Of a DNA stretch of 64,000 nucleotides, positions 26,966-34,520 are shown in pieces; position 1 is the first letter of the stretch, and each line of letters starts with the position of its first letter. Under the pieces are notes generated by a model, which was not told the DNA's origin, made no database searches, and saw nothing but the letters and a program-made list of their open reading frames with translations. The position numbers were made by a program, and so were the translations under genes. The stretch is from the NCBI GenBank assembly GCA_944350115.1, contig CALVNZ010000005.1, positions 22,465-86,464 of the forward strand, written 5' to 3'. This DNA is from an uncultured Clostridia bacterium (GTDB lineage: Bacteria > Bacillota > Clostridia > Christensenellales > UBA1242).

Positions 26966-27862
26966 ATGGGCTTTTTTAAAAAACTCGCAAATGCGCTTAA
27001 AAAAACCAAAGAGGCATTTTCAAGAAAGATTGATGCCTTGCTTTCTCATGGCGAACTTGATGACGATTTTTATGATGATTTAACTGATCTGTTAATTTCA
27101 TGTGATCTTGGCGTTCGTCCAGCCATGGAAGTTGTTGATGAGCTTCGTCTTTATGCTAGGAAAAACAAAATTCGCTCAGCAAATGAAGTGAAAGATGCTT
27201 TAAAACTTATTTTAACAGAGCAACTTGAATCTTCTCCAAAAATTGAGTTTGAGTTTCCTGTTGTTATAACAATTATAGGTGTCAATGGAGTTGGCAAGAC
27301 AACAACGATAGGAAAACTTGCAAAATACTTTTCCGACCAAAAAAAATCTGTCACGCTTGTTGCGGGAGATACTTTTAGAGCCGCTGCAAGTGAGCAACTC
27401 ACTATGTGGGCGGAAAGGTCAAAAACCAGGATAATTAAACACGCAGAAGGTGCCGATGCAGCAGCCGTCGTTTTTGACGGAATTGCAAGTGCAAAAGCCA
27501 AGAAGACAGATGTGCTTATTGTTGACACTGCTGGAAGATTACACACAAAAACAAACCTTATGGAAGAACTGAAAAAGATTAACAAAGTGACTGCTCGTGA
27601 ATATCCCGAAGCACAAAAATTGACTTTTATTGTTCTTGATGCAACAACAGGTCAAAATGCTGTCAATCAAATTTCTGCTTTCAATGAATATGTGCAGATT
27701 GACGGAATCGTTTTGACAAAACTTGATGGAACGGCAAAAGGCGGTGTGGTTGTCGCTATTGAAAGAGACCTAAAAAAACCAGTTGTCTTTGTTGGAACGG
27801 GTGAAGGCATAGACGACATTGAATTGTTTGATGCTAAAACTTTTATAAATGAAATGTTTTAG
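26966..27862 (+). CDS. ftsY: Signal recognition particle receptor FtsY
   Basis: FtsY is the SRP receptor GTPase for co-translational membrane targeting. The NG domain is complete: N domain (residues about 1-90), G1 GVNGVGKTTTIGKLA, DTFRAAASEQL, G3 DTAGRLHTKTNLMEEL, G4 TKLDGTAKGG, and FVGTGEGIDDIELFD. At 298 aa it lacks the acidic A domain of E. coli FtsY, which is normal for Bacillota. An AAAGGGGAA ribosome site lies 5 nt before the ATG. Confidence 0.96.
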   Translation: MGFFKKLANALKKTKEAFSRKIDALLSHGELDDDFYDDLTDLLISCDLGVRPAMEVVDELRLYARKNKIRSANEVKDALKLILTEQLESSPKIEFEFPVVITIIGVNGVGKTTTIGKLAKYFSDQKKSVTLVAGDTFRAAASEQLTMWAERSKTRIIKHAEGADAAAVVFDGIASAKAKKTDVLIVDTAGRLHTKTNLMEELKKINKVTAREYPEAQKLTFIVLDATTGQNAVNQISAFNEYVQIDGIVLTKLDGTAKGGVVVAIERDLKKPVVFVGTGEGIDDIELFDAKTFINEMF

Positions 27863-27937
27863 AATTTAAAAAAAATATGTGTCCAAGCAAAATTCGGTAA
27901 TTTTCGACATATACATTTCTCTAAAAGGAGAAAGCTT

Positions 27938-28654
27938 GTGTTTGAAAGTTTGCCGTTTTTTTTGTCTAAACTCAGGTGTTTTACTGCGTTTGTAAACAAC
28001 ACGGAGTGTTTCCCAAAACCACTTACGAAAGAGCGTGAGCATGAACTTATGGTTCGATTTCGTGAGTTTAATGATATGAAAGCTCGAAGCCAACTCATAA
28101 ACCACAATTTGCGTTTGGTTTCGCATATTGTAAAAAAATATGCGGGCTCAGTTTCAATTGAAGTTGATGATTTGATTTCTGTTGGTGCAATAGGACTAAT
28201 AAAAGCAATCGATAGTTTTGATTATGAAAAAGGGGTTGGGCTTGCGACCTATGCCTCAAAGTGCATTGACAACGAAATTTTGATGCTTATTAGAGTCAAC
28301 AAAAAGCATAAGGACACCATTTCACTGTCAAGCAAGTTTGCTTCGGACAAAGATGGAAACGAAGTTTTGTTTATGGATGTTTTGGAATCCGATGAAGAAG
28401 AGGTTGAAGATGCTGTTTCGTCAAGCTTTTTGATGGAAAAAATAAATAGTTCAATAGCCGTGCGTTTGTCACCAAGAGAAAAAGAAATTATTACAAAAAG
28501 ATATGGTTTAAATGGCGAAAAAGTTTACACGCAAAAAGAACTCGCAGATGAACTTGGCATTTCTAGAAGTTATGTTTCAAGAATTGAAGCCAAAGCTCTC
28601 GACTTAATAAAAGGAGATTTGGCAAAAAATTATTATGATTCTCATGAAAATTAA
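27938..28654 (+). CDS. sigK: Sporulation sigma factor, sigma-K-like, with pro-sequence
   Basis: A sigma-70 family factor of 238 aa. Region 2 carries NHNLRLVSHIVKKYAGS, DDLISVGAIGLIKAIDSFDYEKG and ATYASKCIDNEILM. Region 4 ends with TQKELADELGISRSYVSRIEAKALDLI. The hydrophobic N-terminus (MFESLPFFLSKLRCFTAFVNN) followed by FPKPL aligns by eye with the pro-peptide of B. subtilis sigma-K, which SpoIVFB removes. A SpoIVFB-like gene is at 7520. The gene is uninterrupted, with no skin element. The start is GTG with a perfect AAAAGGAG site. Distinction from sigma-E rests on the N-terminus. Confidence 0.85.
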   Translation: MFESLPFFLSKLRCFTAFVNNTECFPKPLTKEREHELMVRFREFNDMKARSQLINHNLRLVSHIVKKYAGSVSIEVDDLISVGAIGLIKAIDSFDYEKGVGLATYASKCIDNEILMLIRVNKKHKDTISLSSKFASDKDGNEVLFMDVLESDEEEVEDAVSSSFLMEKINSSIAVRLSPREKEIITKRYGLNGEKVYTQKELADELGISRSYVSRIEAKALDLIKGDLAKNYYDSHEN

Positions 28655-28683
28655 TTGATTTTTTGTAAATTATGTTGTAAAAT
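28655..28683 (+). promoter_or_regulatory. Promoter of the DAC-like gene
   Basis: TTGATT at 28655-28660 (just after the sigK stop), 17-nt spacer, TAAAAT at 28678-28683. Confidence 0.6.
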
Positions 28684-28704
28684 GCACCTAGAAGGGGCGG
28701 AGCG

Positions 28705-30066
28705 TTGCAAAAAGAAAAATTTTATGTTGTTTTAACTAAATTGATTTTACCTCTCTTTACTGGCTCAATTTTGGTCGGTGAAGAGGAGTCTAGCACGCGT
28801 GAATCAGAAGTCGCTCTTGGCAAACAAAATTCTCTTTTGATCAAACCAAACAAATCGGCAGATTATAGATTTGTGATAAAAAGGGGAAGAGCATATCAAA
28901 CTTTTGAATTATCACTTTTAAAAAACATAATTAAAGAATTAAGTGAAATTGATGAAACTGCAATTTTAGATCCAACTTATGAACTCACTTTGCAAGAAAA
29001 AGCCATTGAAAAAGCCGTTTGCGACAGTGTTGCTTCTTCTGCGTCTTCAGTTATGCTTGGCCTTGTGACAGCACTAACTAGATGGAGTAACCGCACATAT
29101 GAAGGCAAACATGTAAACTTTGGAATTATTTTAAATTTAAGCGAAAATGTTGAAGATAGAAATCTTCATTATTCAAATATTATTTCAACTGACTTTTTTG
29201 TTTTGCTTTCTGACGGGAAAGATTCTTTTGTTGAGTTTAACCGTGAAGGTTATTTGATGGGCTATGTTTCACTTGCAAAAGTCAGAAATTATTCAACAAC
29301 CGCGCCAAACGAATTTAATTTTGTCGCTAGATATTGTGGCGACCGAAAAATTGGTATTGTTTTAACTGAAAGTGGAGATTTGCTTATTTTTAAAAATCGT
29401 GCACTTATGTTTGCAAAAAGAAGAGGCAAGTGGAACATTTACAGCCATGATGAAGTTATTCAGCTTTTAGGATACAGAGAGCCACATTCATTAAAAGAAG
29501 TGAGAAGAGCTGTTTATTTGACAGCCCTTGATTGTTCATTTAAATATTTGGGTGGAATTATTATTTACTTAAAAAAAGACACCGCTATGCAAGCTTTGGC
29601 ACATGTTAATGCCGGCGACATTTTAAATGAAAAATATTACAACATGAAAAAACAAATGGAACTTGAAGAAGCTGACAAGCTTTACAATTTAACAAGGTCA
29701 GAAGATATTAAAAGAATTTTTAGTGATGATTATGAAGACTTTTTGGCAAAAAACTGTTGCTTTAAAGCCATGTGTTTAAAACAAATCATCGAAGGAAAAA
29801 AATTCTATGAATTAGGCCGTCAAATTAGAGAAGAAATCACAGCCATGGACGGAGCAACTATAATCGACCATGACGGAACTGTTATTACGGCAGGCGCTAT
29901 TTTAAAAATTGAAGCAGGGTCAATAAGTGGCGGTGGAAGAAAAGCCGCAGCAATGGCACTTGCTAAATATGGCATATCGTTGAAAATTTCACAAGACGGT
30001 GAAATTCAAGGTTTTGTCAGTGATAAAAAGCTGGGACATCCAAAACTACTGTTTACCGTAAACTAA
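28705..30066 (+). CDS. DisA_N/DAC-fold protein without the RHR motif (putative nucleotide sensor)
   Basis: The 453-aa protein ends in a domain that reads like diadenylate cyclase (DAC, DisA_N). DGATIID appears at residue about 382, then VITAGAIL, and GGGRKAAAMALAKYGI at about 409, followed by SQDGEIQGF. Active DACs have DGA plus RHR in GxRHRAA; here the second motif is GRKAA, so ATP condensation to c-di-AMP looks unlikely and nucleotide binding more likely. The N-terminal 370 residues contain a mixed alpha/beta region (STDFFVLLSDGKDSFVEFN, KIGIVLTESGDLLIFK) I cannot name, plus a helical segment (280-375). The start is TTG with an AAGGGGCGG site. Confidence 0.65.
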   Translation: MQKEKFYVVLTKLILPLFTGSILVGEEESSTRESEVALGKQNSLLIKPNKSADYRFVIKRGRAYQTFELSLLKNIIKELSEIDETAILDPTYELTLQEKAIEKAVCDSVASSASSVMLGLVTALTRWSNRTYEGKHVNFGIILNLSENVEDRNLHYSNIISTDFFVLLSDGKDSFVEFNREGYLMGYVSLAKVRNYSTTAPNEFNFVARYCGDRKIGIVLTESGDLLIFKNRALMFAKRRGKWNIYSHDEVIQLLGYREPHSLKEVRRAVYLTALDCSFKYLGGIIIYLKKDTAMQALAHVNAGDILNEKYYNMKKQMELEEADKLYNLTRSEDIKRIFSDDYEDFLAKNCCFKAMCLKQIIEGKKFYELGRQIREEITAMDGATIIDHDGTVITAGAILKIEAGSISGGGRKAAAMALAKYGISLKISQDGEIQGFVSDKKLGHPKLLFTVN

Positions 30067-30068
30067 AT

Positions 30069-30097
30069 TTGACTTTTGTTTATGTTTGTGCTATAAT
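30069..30097 (+). promoter_or_regulatory. Promoter of RNase P RNA
   Basis: TTGACT at 30069-30074, 17-nt spacer ending TGC, TATAAT at 30092-30097; predicted start at about 30104, the first base of helix P1. Confidence 0.75.
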
Positions 30098-30103
30098 TAA
30101 AAA

Positions 30104-30442
30104 GTCAGTTAAACTTGTGGTCGCGGTTTGCTTGTAATGAGCAAAGTGAGGAAAGTCCGGGCATCAAAAGACAGGGTGCCGGTTAACGACCGGTGGAGGC
30201 GACTCTAAGGAAAGTGCAACAGAAATAAACCGCCCGCAAGGGTAAGGATGGAAAGGTGAGGTAAGAGCTTACCGGAGAAATGGTGACATTTCTCGTCACT
30301 GTAAACCCCACTCGATGCAAGTTTAAGCGAAGACAATGTGCCGTCTTTCACGTCTTCCAAAAACAACGCTTGAGCCTATTGGCAACAATAGGCCTAGATA
30401 GATGACCACATAACACAGAACTCGGCTTATGTTTAACTGATT
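30104..30442 (+). ncRNA. rnpB: RNase P RNA, bacterial type A
   Basis: The conserved core is plain. GAGGAAAGTCCGGGC lies at 30148-30162, and ACAGAAATAAACCGCC and GGTAAGGATGGAAAGG follow. GGTAAGAGCTTACC is the type A hallmark, and AGATAGATGACC and ACAGAACTCGGCTTA are near the 3' end. Helix P1 is formed by GTCAGTTAAAC at the 5' end and GTTTAACTGAT at the 3' end. The ribozyme matures tRNA 5' ends. Confidence 0.95.
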
Positions 30443-30443
30443 G

Positions 30444-30471
30444 AAGCAAACTTTTAGGTTTGCTTTTTTAT
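30444..30471 (+). terminator. Terminator of rnpB
   Basis: AAGCAAAC paired with GTTTGCTT, 6-nt loop, followed by TTTTA; immediately after helix P1. Confidence 0.85.
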
Positions 30472-30491
30472 TTTATGTCAAAAATTAAGGC

Positions 30492-31685
30492 ATGAAAAAA
30501 CGCGATTATTTTTTTAATATGACAAATTTAATTTTAAATAGGCTTCGTTTTCATGCACCAAATCTCTATGGTTGTGATGTTGATTTTCAAAGTTTAATAG
30601 ATTTGGGAGTTGATCCATCTTTGCCAATTTTTAAGTTTGATAAAGTCATGTCAAAACCGCTTTTTAAATGCTTTGAAAAGGTCAAAAGTGTTTGTGATTT
30701 TAACTTGATATTGTCAGATCATAACAAGAAGGCAGAAAAAAAATTAGGCGCCATAATTTTAAACAATAACACGGAAATTAATAAATTAAACATAAATTAC
30801 AAATCAAATTCTCTCTATCACTTAAAAAGCGAAGAAACCTTTGTTGAAATAGATGGTGTTCAACAAAATCTTTGCTTTCATGATTTTTACTTGCAATCCG
30901 GTGGAATAAGCAATGATGTAAGATTTTATATAAAAGAATTTGCTCTTTGTGGCAGGAATTTTTATTTTGAATTTTTAAATTTGTCTGACAAACCTAAAAC
31001 TATCAATGTGGTTTTAAATCTTCCGCTTGAACAAGGCTATTATTTTTTTCAAAAAAGGTCTTCCTGCATTGAAGTGACGGATTTATTTTCCTGCGAAAAA
31101 AGATTTTTTAATTTCACTCCGCATAAAGCAAATTTTATTTTTTCATGTGTTGATGGCGTTGAAAATTGCACTCACGCTTGCATCAACGTGATGTGCGAAA
31201 TTAATTTGAAACCTAAACAAAAAAAGGTTCATTTTTTTAATTTTGGGAAAGAGAAGTTTAAATTATGCGGGCAAGGTGAAATGGAAATGTTTATGGCAGA
31301 AGCTGATAGACAAGCCTATTTAAGATTTAATTTGAGAATCAAAAGTGAAGACAAACAAGAGCAACGCCTTGTTAATCAAATTTTGCCAGAAAGAATTTAT
31401 TTAGGCTGGCTTAATGGTAAGCAAGATGAAAAAAGTGAAATTGAATATGGCAAATTAAAAGAAAAATTTTTAATAAAAACTGATAAAGGATTTTTGTTCG
31501 CGGGACTTTCTAAAATTAAGTCTTTTCAGATTTTTAATGGCAAGGAATGGAAAAATATCAATGTCGAGCAAACAAATGGACAAAGTTATATGCAAATTGG
31601 AAAGACAAAATTTTATGGCAAAAATTATTTAAGTTTTAAAGAAATTAAAAATCTTGCTGATTGCCTTGTTTTTAAAGGTGAATAA
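30492..31685 (+). CDS. Hypothetical 397-aa Cys-rich, beta-rich protein
   Basis: Not recognised. Soluble, with many aromatic residues and about 14 cysteines, several clustered (FIFSCVDGVENCTHACINVM). The pattern of short beta strands with polar turns suggests a beta-sandwich of the carbohydrate-binding kind, but no catalytic motif is visible. The start is uncertain: no convincing ribosome site precedes ATG 30492, and an in-frame ATG at 30519 is an alternative. It lies alone between rnpB and rarA, with terminators on both sides. Confidence 0.6.
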   Translation: MKKRDYFFNMTNLILNRLRFHAPNLYGCDVDFQSLIDLGVDPSLPIFKFDKVMSKPLFKCFEKVKSVCDFNLILSDHNKKAEKKLGAIILNNNTEINKLNINYKSNSLYHLKSEETFVEIDGVQQNLCFHDFYLQSGGISNDVRFYIKEFALCGRNFYFEFLNLSDKPKTINVVLNLPLEQGYYFFQKRSSCIEVTDLFSCEKRFFNFTPHKANFIFSCVDGVENCTHACINVMCEINLKPKQKKVHFFNFGKEKFKLCGQGEMEMFMAEADRQAYLRFNLRIKSEDKQEQRLVNQILPERIYLGWLNGKQDEKSEIEYGKLKEKFLIKTDKGFLFAGLSKIKSFQIFNGKEWKNINVEQTNGQSYMQIGKTKFYGKNYLSFKEIKNLADCLVFKGE

Positions 31686-31716
31686 GCGTTTTTTAAATAA
31701 TTTAAAAAAACAATTA

Positions 31717-31744
31717 AAAATCAGGCGTTTTGCTTGATTTTTTC
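31717..31744 (+). terminator. Intrinsic terminator
   Basis: AAATCAGGC paired with GCTTGATTT (one G-T pair), loop GTTTT, then T-run. Confidence 0.75.
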
Positions 31745-31813
31745 TAATGAAAAGCTAGTTTTAATATTCGCAAAAATTTTTTTCTATAAATTGTTGTAAT
31801 ATTTGAATAATTA

Positions 31814-31822
31814 TGCTATACT
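31814..31822 (+). promoter_or_regulatory. Extended -10 promoter for leaderless rarA
   Basis: TGC-TATACT with TATACT at 31817-31822 and only 8 nt to the ATG at 31831. The -35 region is weak (TTGTAA at 31794-31799, 17-nt spacer). Confidence 0.6.
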
Positions 31823-31830
31823 CATAAAGT

Positions 31831-33105
31831 ATGAGCGAACTAAGAATTCCTCTTGCACAAAGGATGCGTCCAAAATCACTAGAAGACTTTGTAGGGCAAG
31901 AGCACATAATTGGAAAAGGAAAGATTTTGCGTCGTGCTATTGAATACGGAAATGTTGGTAGCATAATTTTTTACGGCCCGCCAGGAACAGGAAAGACGAC
32001 GCTTGCTTATATTATTGCAGATGCGTTAAAAGCAAACATTCAAAAGTTAAATGCTGTTGCTTCGGGTGTGGCCGATGCAAAAGCTGTTATTGAAAAAGCA
32101 AAAAAAGACAAATTGCTTTTAGGCAAAGACACATATTTGCTTTTAGACGAATGTCACAGATGGAGCAAAAGTCAAAGTGATTGTGTTTTGGAAGCTATTG
32201 AAAAAGGATATATTTTCTTTATAGGTTCAACAACAGAAAATCCATATACTTCAATGACAAGAGCAATCGTTTCTCGATGTAGAGTTTTTGAATTAAAACC
32301 TTTGTCAAGAGATGATATTAAAAAAACTATTCATCGTGCTTTAACAAACAAGGGAGATGGTCTTGGCAATTTGCCAATCAATATGACAGATTCTGCAATT
32401 GATTATTTAAGCGAAGTTTGTGGTGGAGATGCGAGAGTAGCATTAGGGGCGCTTGAACTAGCAGCGAACACGACGCCTATTGGAAAGGATAAAAAAATTA
32501 AAATAGACATTGATGTCGTCAGTGAATGTTTGGATCGAAAACCTCTTTCAGTTGACACTGAAATGCACTACGATTTGCTTTCTGCTTTTTGCAAAAGTAT
32601 TCGCGGATCAGACACAGATGCGGCACTATTTTATGCTCAAAGGCTTATTCAAGCTGGTTGCGATCCACTTATCATTGCGAGAAGACTTATTGCACATGCT
32701 TCGGAAGATATTGGAATGGCTGATTCAAACGCTTTGCTTTTAGCTCTTGCTGCATATAATGCTGTTGAAAAAATAGGGCTTCCAGAAGCTATGTTAAATT
32801 TATCGCACGCAATAATTTATTTGTGTGAAACTGAAAAATCAAATTCCGTTTTGATTGCAATGAATGCCGCGCAAAAAGATGCCGTAACTTTGCGAGATGA
32901 CAAAGTTCCAAATCATCTTAAAAACCATCCATCCACCAACAAAGATGGGCATGGAAAATATTTATACCCGCACGACTATGGTGGTTATTGCAAACAACAA
33001 TATTTGCCAGATTCGATAAAAGACCATGTCTATTACAAACCAAAAAATAATGGTCGTGAAAAAAATATGATAAGAAAAAAGTTTAGAGAGGAAAAAGATG
33101 TTTAG
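31831..33105 (+). CDS. rarA: Replication-associated recombination ATPase RarA (MgsA)
   Basis: RarA/MgsA is an AAA+ clamp-loader-like ATPase acting at stalled forks. The N-terminal LAQRMRPKSLEDFVGQEHIIG, Walker A YGPPGTGKTTLAY (residues about 50-62), Walker B LLLDECHRW, sensor 1 GSTTENPY, arginine finger ARAIVSRCR-type segment, and the C-terminal tetramerisation region (HLKNHPSTNKDGHGKYLYPHD cut here) are all visible. At 424 aa it is full length. No ribosome site: the ATG is 8 nt from the -10 box. Its end overlaps the next gene by 8 bp. Confidence 0.95.
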   Translation: MSELRIPLAQRMRPKSLEDFVGQEHIIGKGKILRRAIEYGNVGSIIFYGPPGTGKTTLAYIIADALKANIQKLNAVASGVADAKAVIEKAKKDKLLLGKDTYLLLDECHRWSKSQSDCVLEAIEKGYIFFIGSTTENPYTSMTRAIVSRCRVFELKPLSRDDIKKTIHRALTNKGDGLGNLPINMTDSAIDYLSEVCGGDARVALGALELAANTTPIGKDKKIKIDIDVVSECLDRKPLSVDTEMHYDLLSAFCKSIRGSDTDAALFYAQRLIQAGCDPLIIARRLIAHASEDIGMADSNALLLALAAYNAVEKIGLPEAMLNLSHAIIYLCETEKSNSVLIAMNAAQKDAVTLRDDKVPNHLKNHPSTNKDGHGKYLYPHDYGGYCKQQYLPDSIKDHVYYKPKNNGREKNMIRKKFREEKDV

Positions 33106-34171
33106 TAAAAGAAGTGATGGAGTTAAAGTTAAAGGTCTTGATGCTGTAACAAAAGCAGCACCATTTTTCATGCCAACAAGAATTGGTGCAACAAATTATT
33201 GCACTGAACAAATTAGATGCGAACCTATCGATGAATTTATTGCAAGACAAAGGCGCCTTGGCAACAATTATACTTACACGCACATTATGATGGCGTCACT
33301 TGTCAGACTATTATATTTGCGCCCAAAATTAAATTATTTTATCAATCATAATGTGACGTATGAGCATAAAGACATTTCAATTTGCATGGTTATTAAGAAA
33401 AAACTTGCTGACGATGGGGAAGATGTTGATTTAAAATTTCATTTTTCCGGCAGAGAAAGTTTGCCAGAAGTTAAAGCTTATGTTGATGATTTAATTGAAA
33501 AACATGTTTCGCCAGATTCAACTTATGGGACTACTGAGAGTGCCGATGCACTTGGAAAAATGCCTAACTGGTTGTTTAGACTTGCAATGAAAATTGTTAG
33601 GTTTTTAGACAGACACAATATGCTTCCAAAATCGTTGATTGAGGCAAGCTGTTTTCATTCTAGTGTGTTTTTAACAAACTTAAAATCCATTAAAATTGAT
33701 GCAATTCATCATCATTTATATGATTTTGGAACTTGCAGTTTGTTTGTTGCCATGGGGAAAGAAAAAATAGCTCCTGTTGTCGATAAAAACAAAGAATTAA
33801 AACTTGGTAAAGTTATGAATTTAGGCATTAGCATGGACGAAAGAGTTGCTGACGGATTTTATTTTGCAAAAACTTTGAGACTTTGGAAAGATATGTTTGA
33901 AAATCTTGATTGTTTGCTTGAATCAATGCCAGAAGATGGGTCAAAGAAGATGAGCATTAAAAAGAGAAAAACAAAAGTTAAAAAGAGTAAAGTCAAGAAA
34001 AGCAAAGTTAAAAAAGATAAAACTGTGATTACACTCAAAAAACAACAACTTAAAGAAGAAAAAGAAAAACTTAAACTTGAAAAAGAAAAAGAAAAAGAAG
34101 AAAGAAAACTTTTAAAATTTGAGAAAAAACTTGAGAGAGCTGAAAAAAAATCTAAAAAGGTGGCTGAATGA
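33098..34171 (+). CDS. Orphan E2-like (2-oxoacid dehydrogenase acyltransferase fold) protein with basic tail
   Basis: The first 270 residues have the CoA-acyltransferase fold of dehydrogenase E2 and chloramphenicol acetyltransferase. Features include YTHIMMASLVRLLYLRPKLN, SSVFLTNLKSI and HHHLYDFGTCSLFVAMGK. The catalytic DHRxxDG motif instead reads DERVADG at about residue 247, so the general-base His is replaced by Glu. There is no lipoyl domain and no neighbouring E1 or E3. Residues about 285-357 are an extremely Lys/Glu-rich tail with repeated KKSKV units. I recall similar DER-type proteins in other clostridia annotated as E2. It overlaps rarA, so it is cotranscribed and translationally coupled. 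Confidence 0.7.
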   Translation: MFSKRSDGVKVKGLDAVTKAAPFFMPTRIGATNYCTEQIRCEPIDEFIARQRRLGNNYTYTHIMMASLVRLLYLRPKLNYFINHNVTYEHKDISICMVIKKKLADDGEDVDLKFHFSGRESLPEVKAYVDDLIEKHVSPDSTYGTTESADALGKMPNWLFRLAMKIVRFLDRHNMLPKSLIEASCFHSSVFLTNLKSIKIDAIHHHLYDFGTCSLFVAMGKEKIAPVVDKNKELKLGKVMNLGISMDERVADGFYFAKTLRLWKDMFENLDCLLESMPEDGSKKMSIKKRKTKVKKSKVKKSKVKKDKTVITLKKQQLKEEKEKLKLEKEKEKEERKLLKFEKKLERAEKKSKKVAE

Positions 34172-34458
34172 AAAATTTAATTTATTTCATTTTATCCATA
34201 GCTGTTATTGCTTATATTGGTTTTATGATTTATGTCGCAGCTGTTCCTGACTTTGCTGAATTAGGAAGTTGGGGAGAAGCTTTAAGATACATCAGCATGT
34301 ATGGTGGCGTGGTTTTGCTGTTTGCTTTTGCAGTTACAAATTTTACAGGAAATATTTTTAAAATCATTTTGCTTATTTTGTTAATTTTAGTTTCAATTTT
34401 TTACGTATTCGTTGTCGCTTTCCCAGATTATTTTGCAGGTGTTTTTGGACTTAACTAG
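34168..34458 (+). CDS. Small membrane protein, 96 aa
   Basis: Three hydrophobic segments: residues about 4-28, 44-62 and 65-88, with YVAAVPDFAELGSWGEALR between the first two. Not recognised. ATGA overlap with the E2-like gene makes a three-gene operon rarA, E2-like, membrane protein. The stop codon sits inside the terminator stem. Confidence 0.7.
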   Translation: MKNLIYFILSIAVIAYIGFMIYVAAVPDFAELGSWGEALRYISMYGGVVLLFAFAVTNFTGNIFKIILLILLILVSIFYVFVVAFPDYFAGVFGLN

Positions 34459-34475
34459 TTTAAGTCCTTTTTTTT
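34447..34475 (+). terminator. Terminator of the rarA operon
   Basis: GGACTTAA paired with TTAAGTCC, loop CTAGT, then eight T. Confidence 0.9.
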
Positions 34476-34505
34476 ATAAAATCATTTTTTAATTTTTTTA
34501 ATATG

Positions 34506-34514
34506 TGGTAAAAT
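34506..34514 (+). promoter_or_regulatory. Extended -10 promoter for leaderless polA
   Basis: TGG-TAAAAT with TAAAAT at 34509-34514; 6 nt to the ATG at 34521. No recognisable -35. Confidence 0.55.
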
Positions 34515-34520
34515 TAAAGC

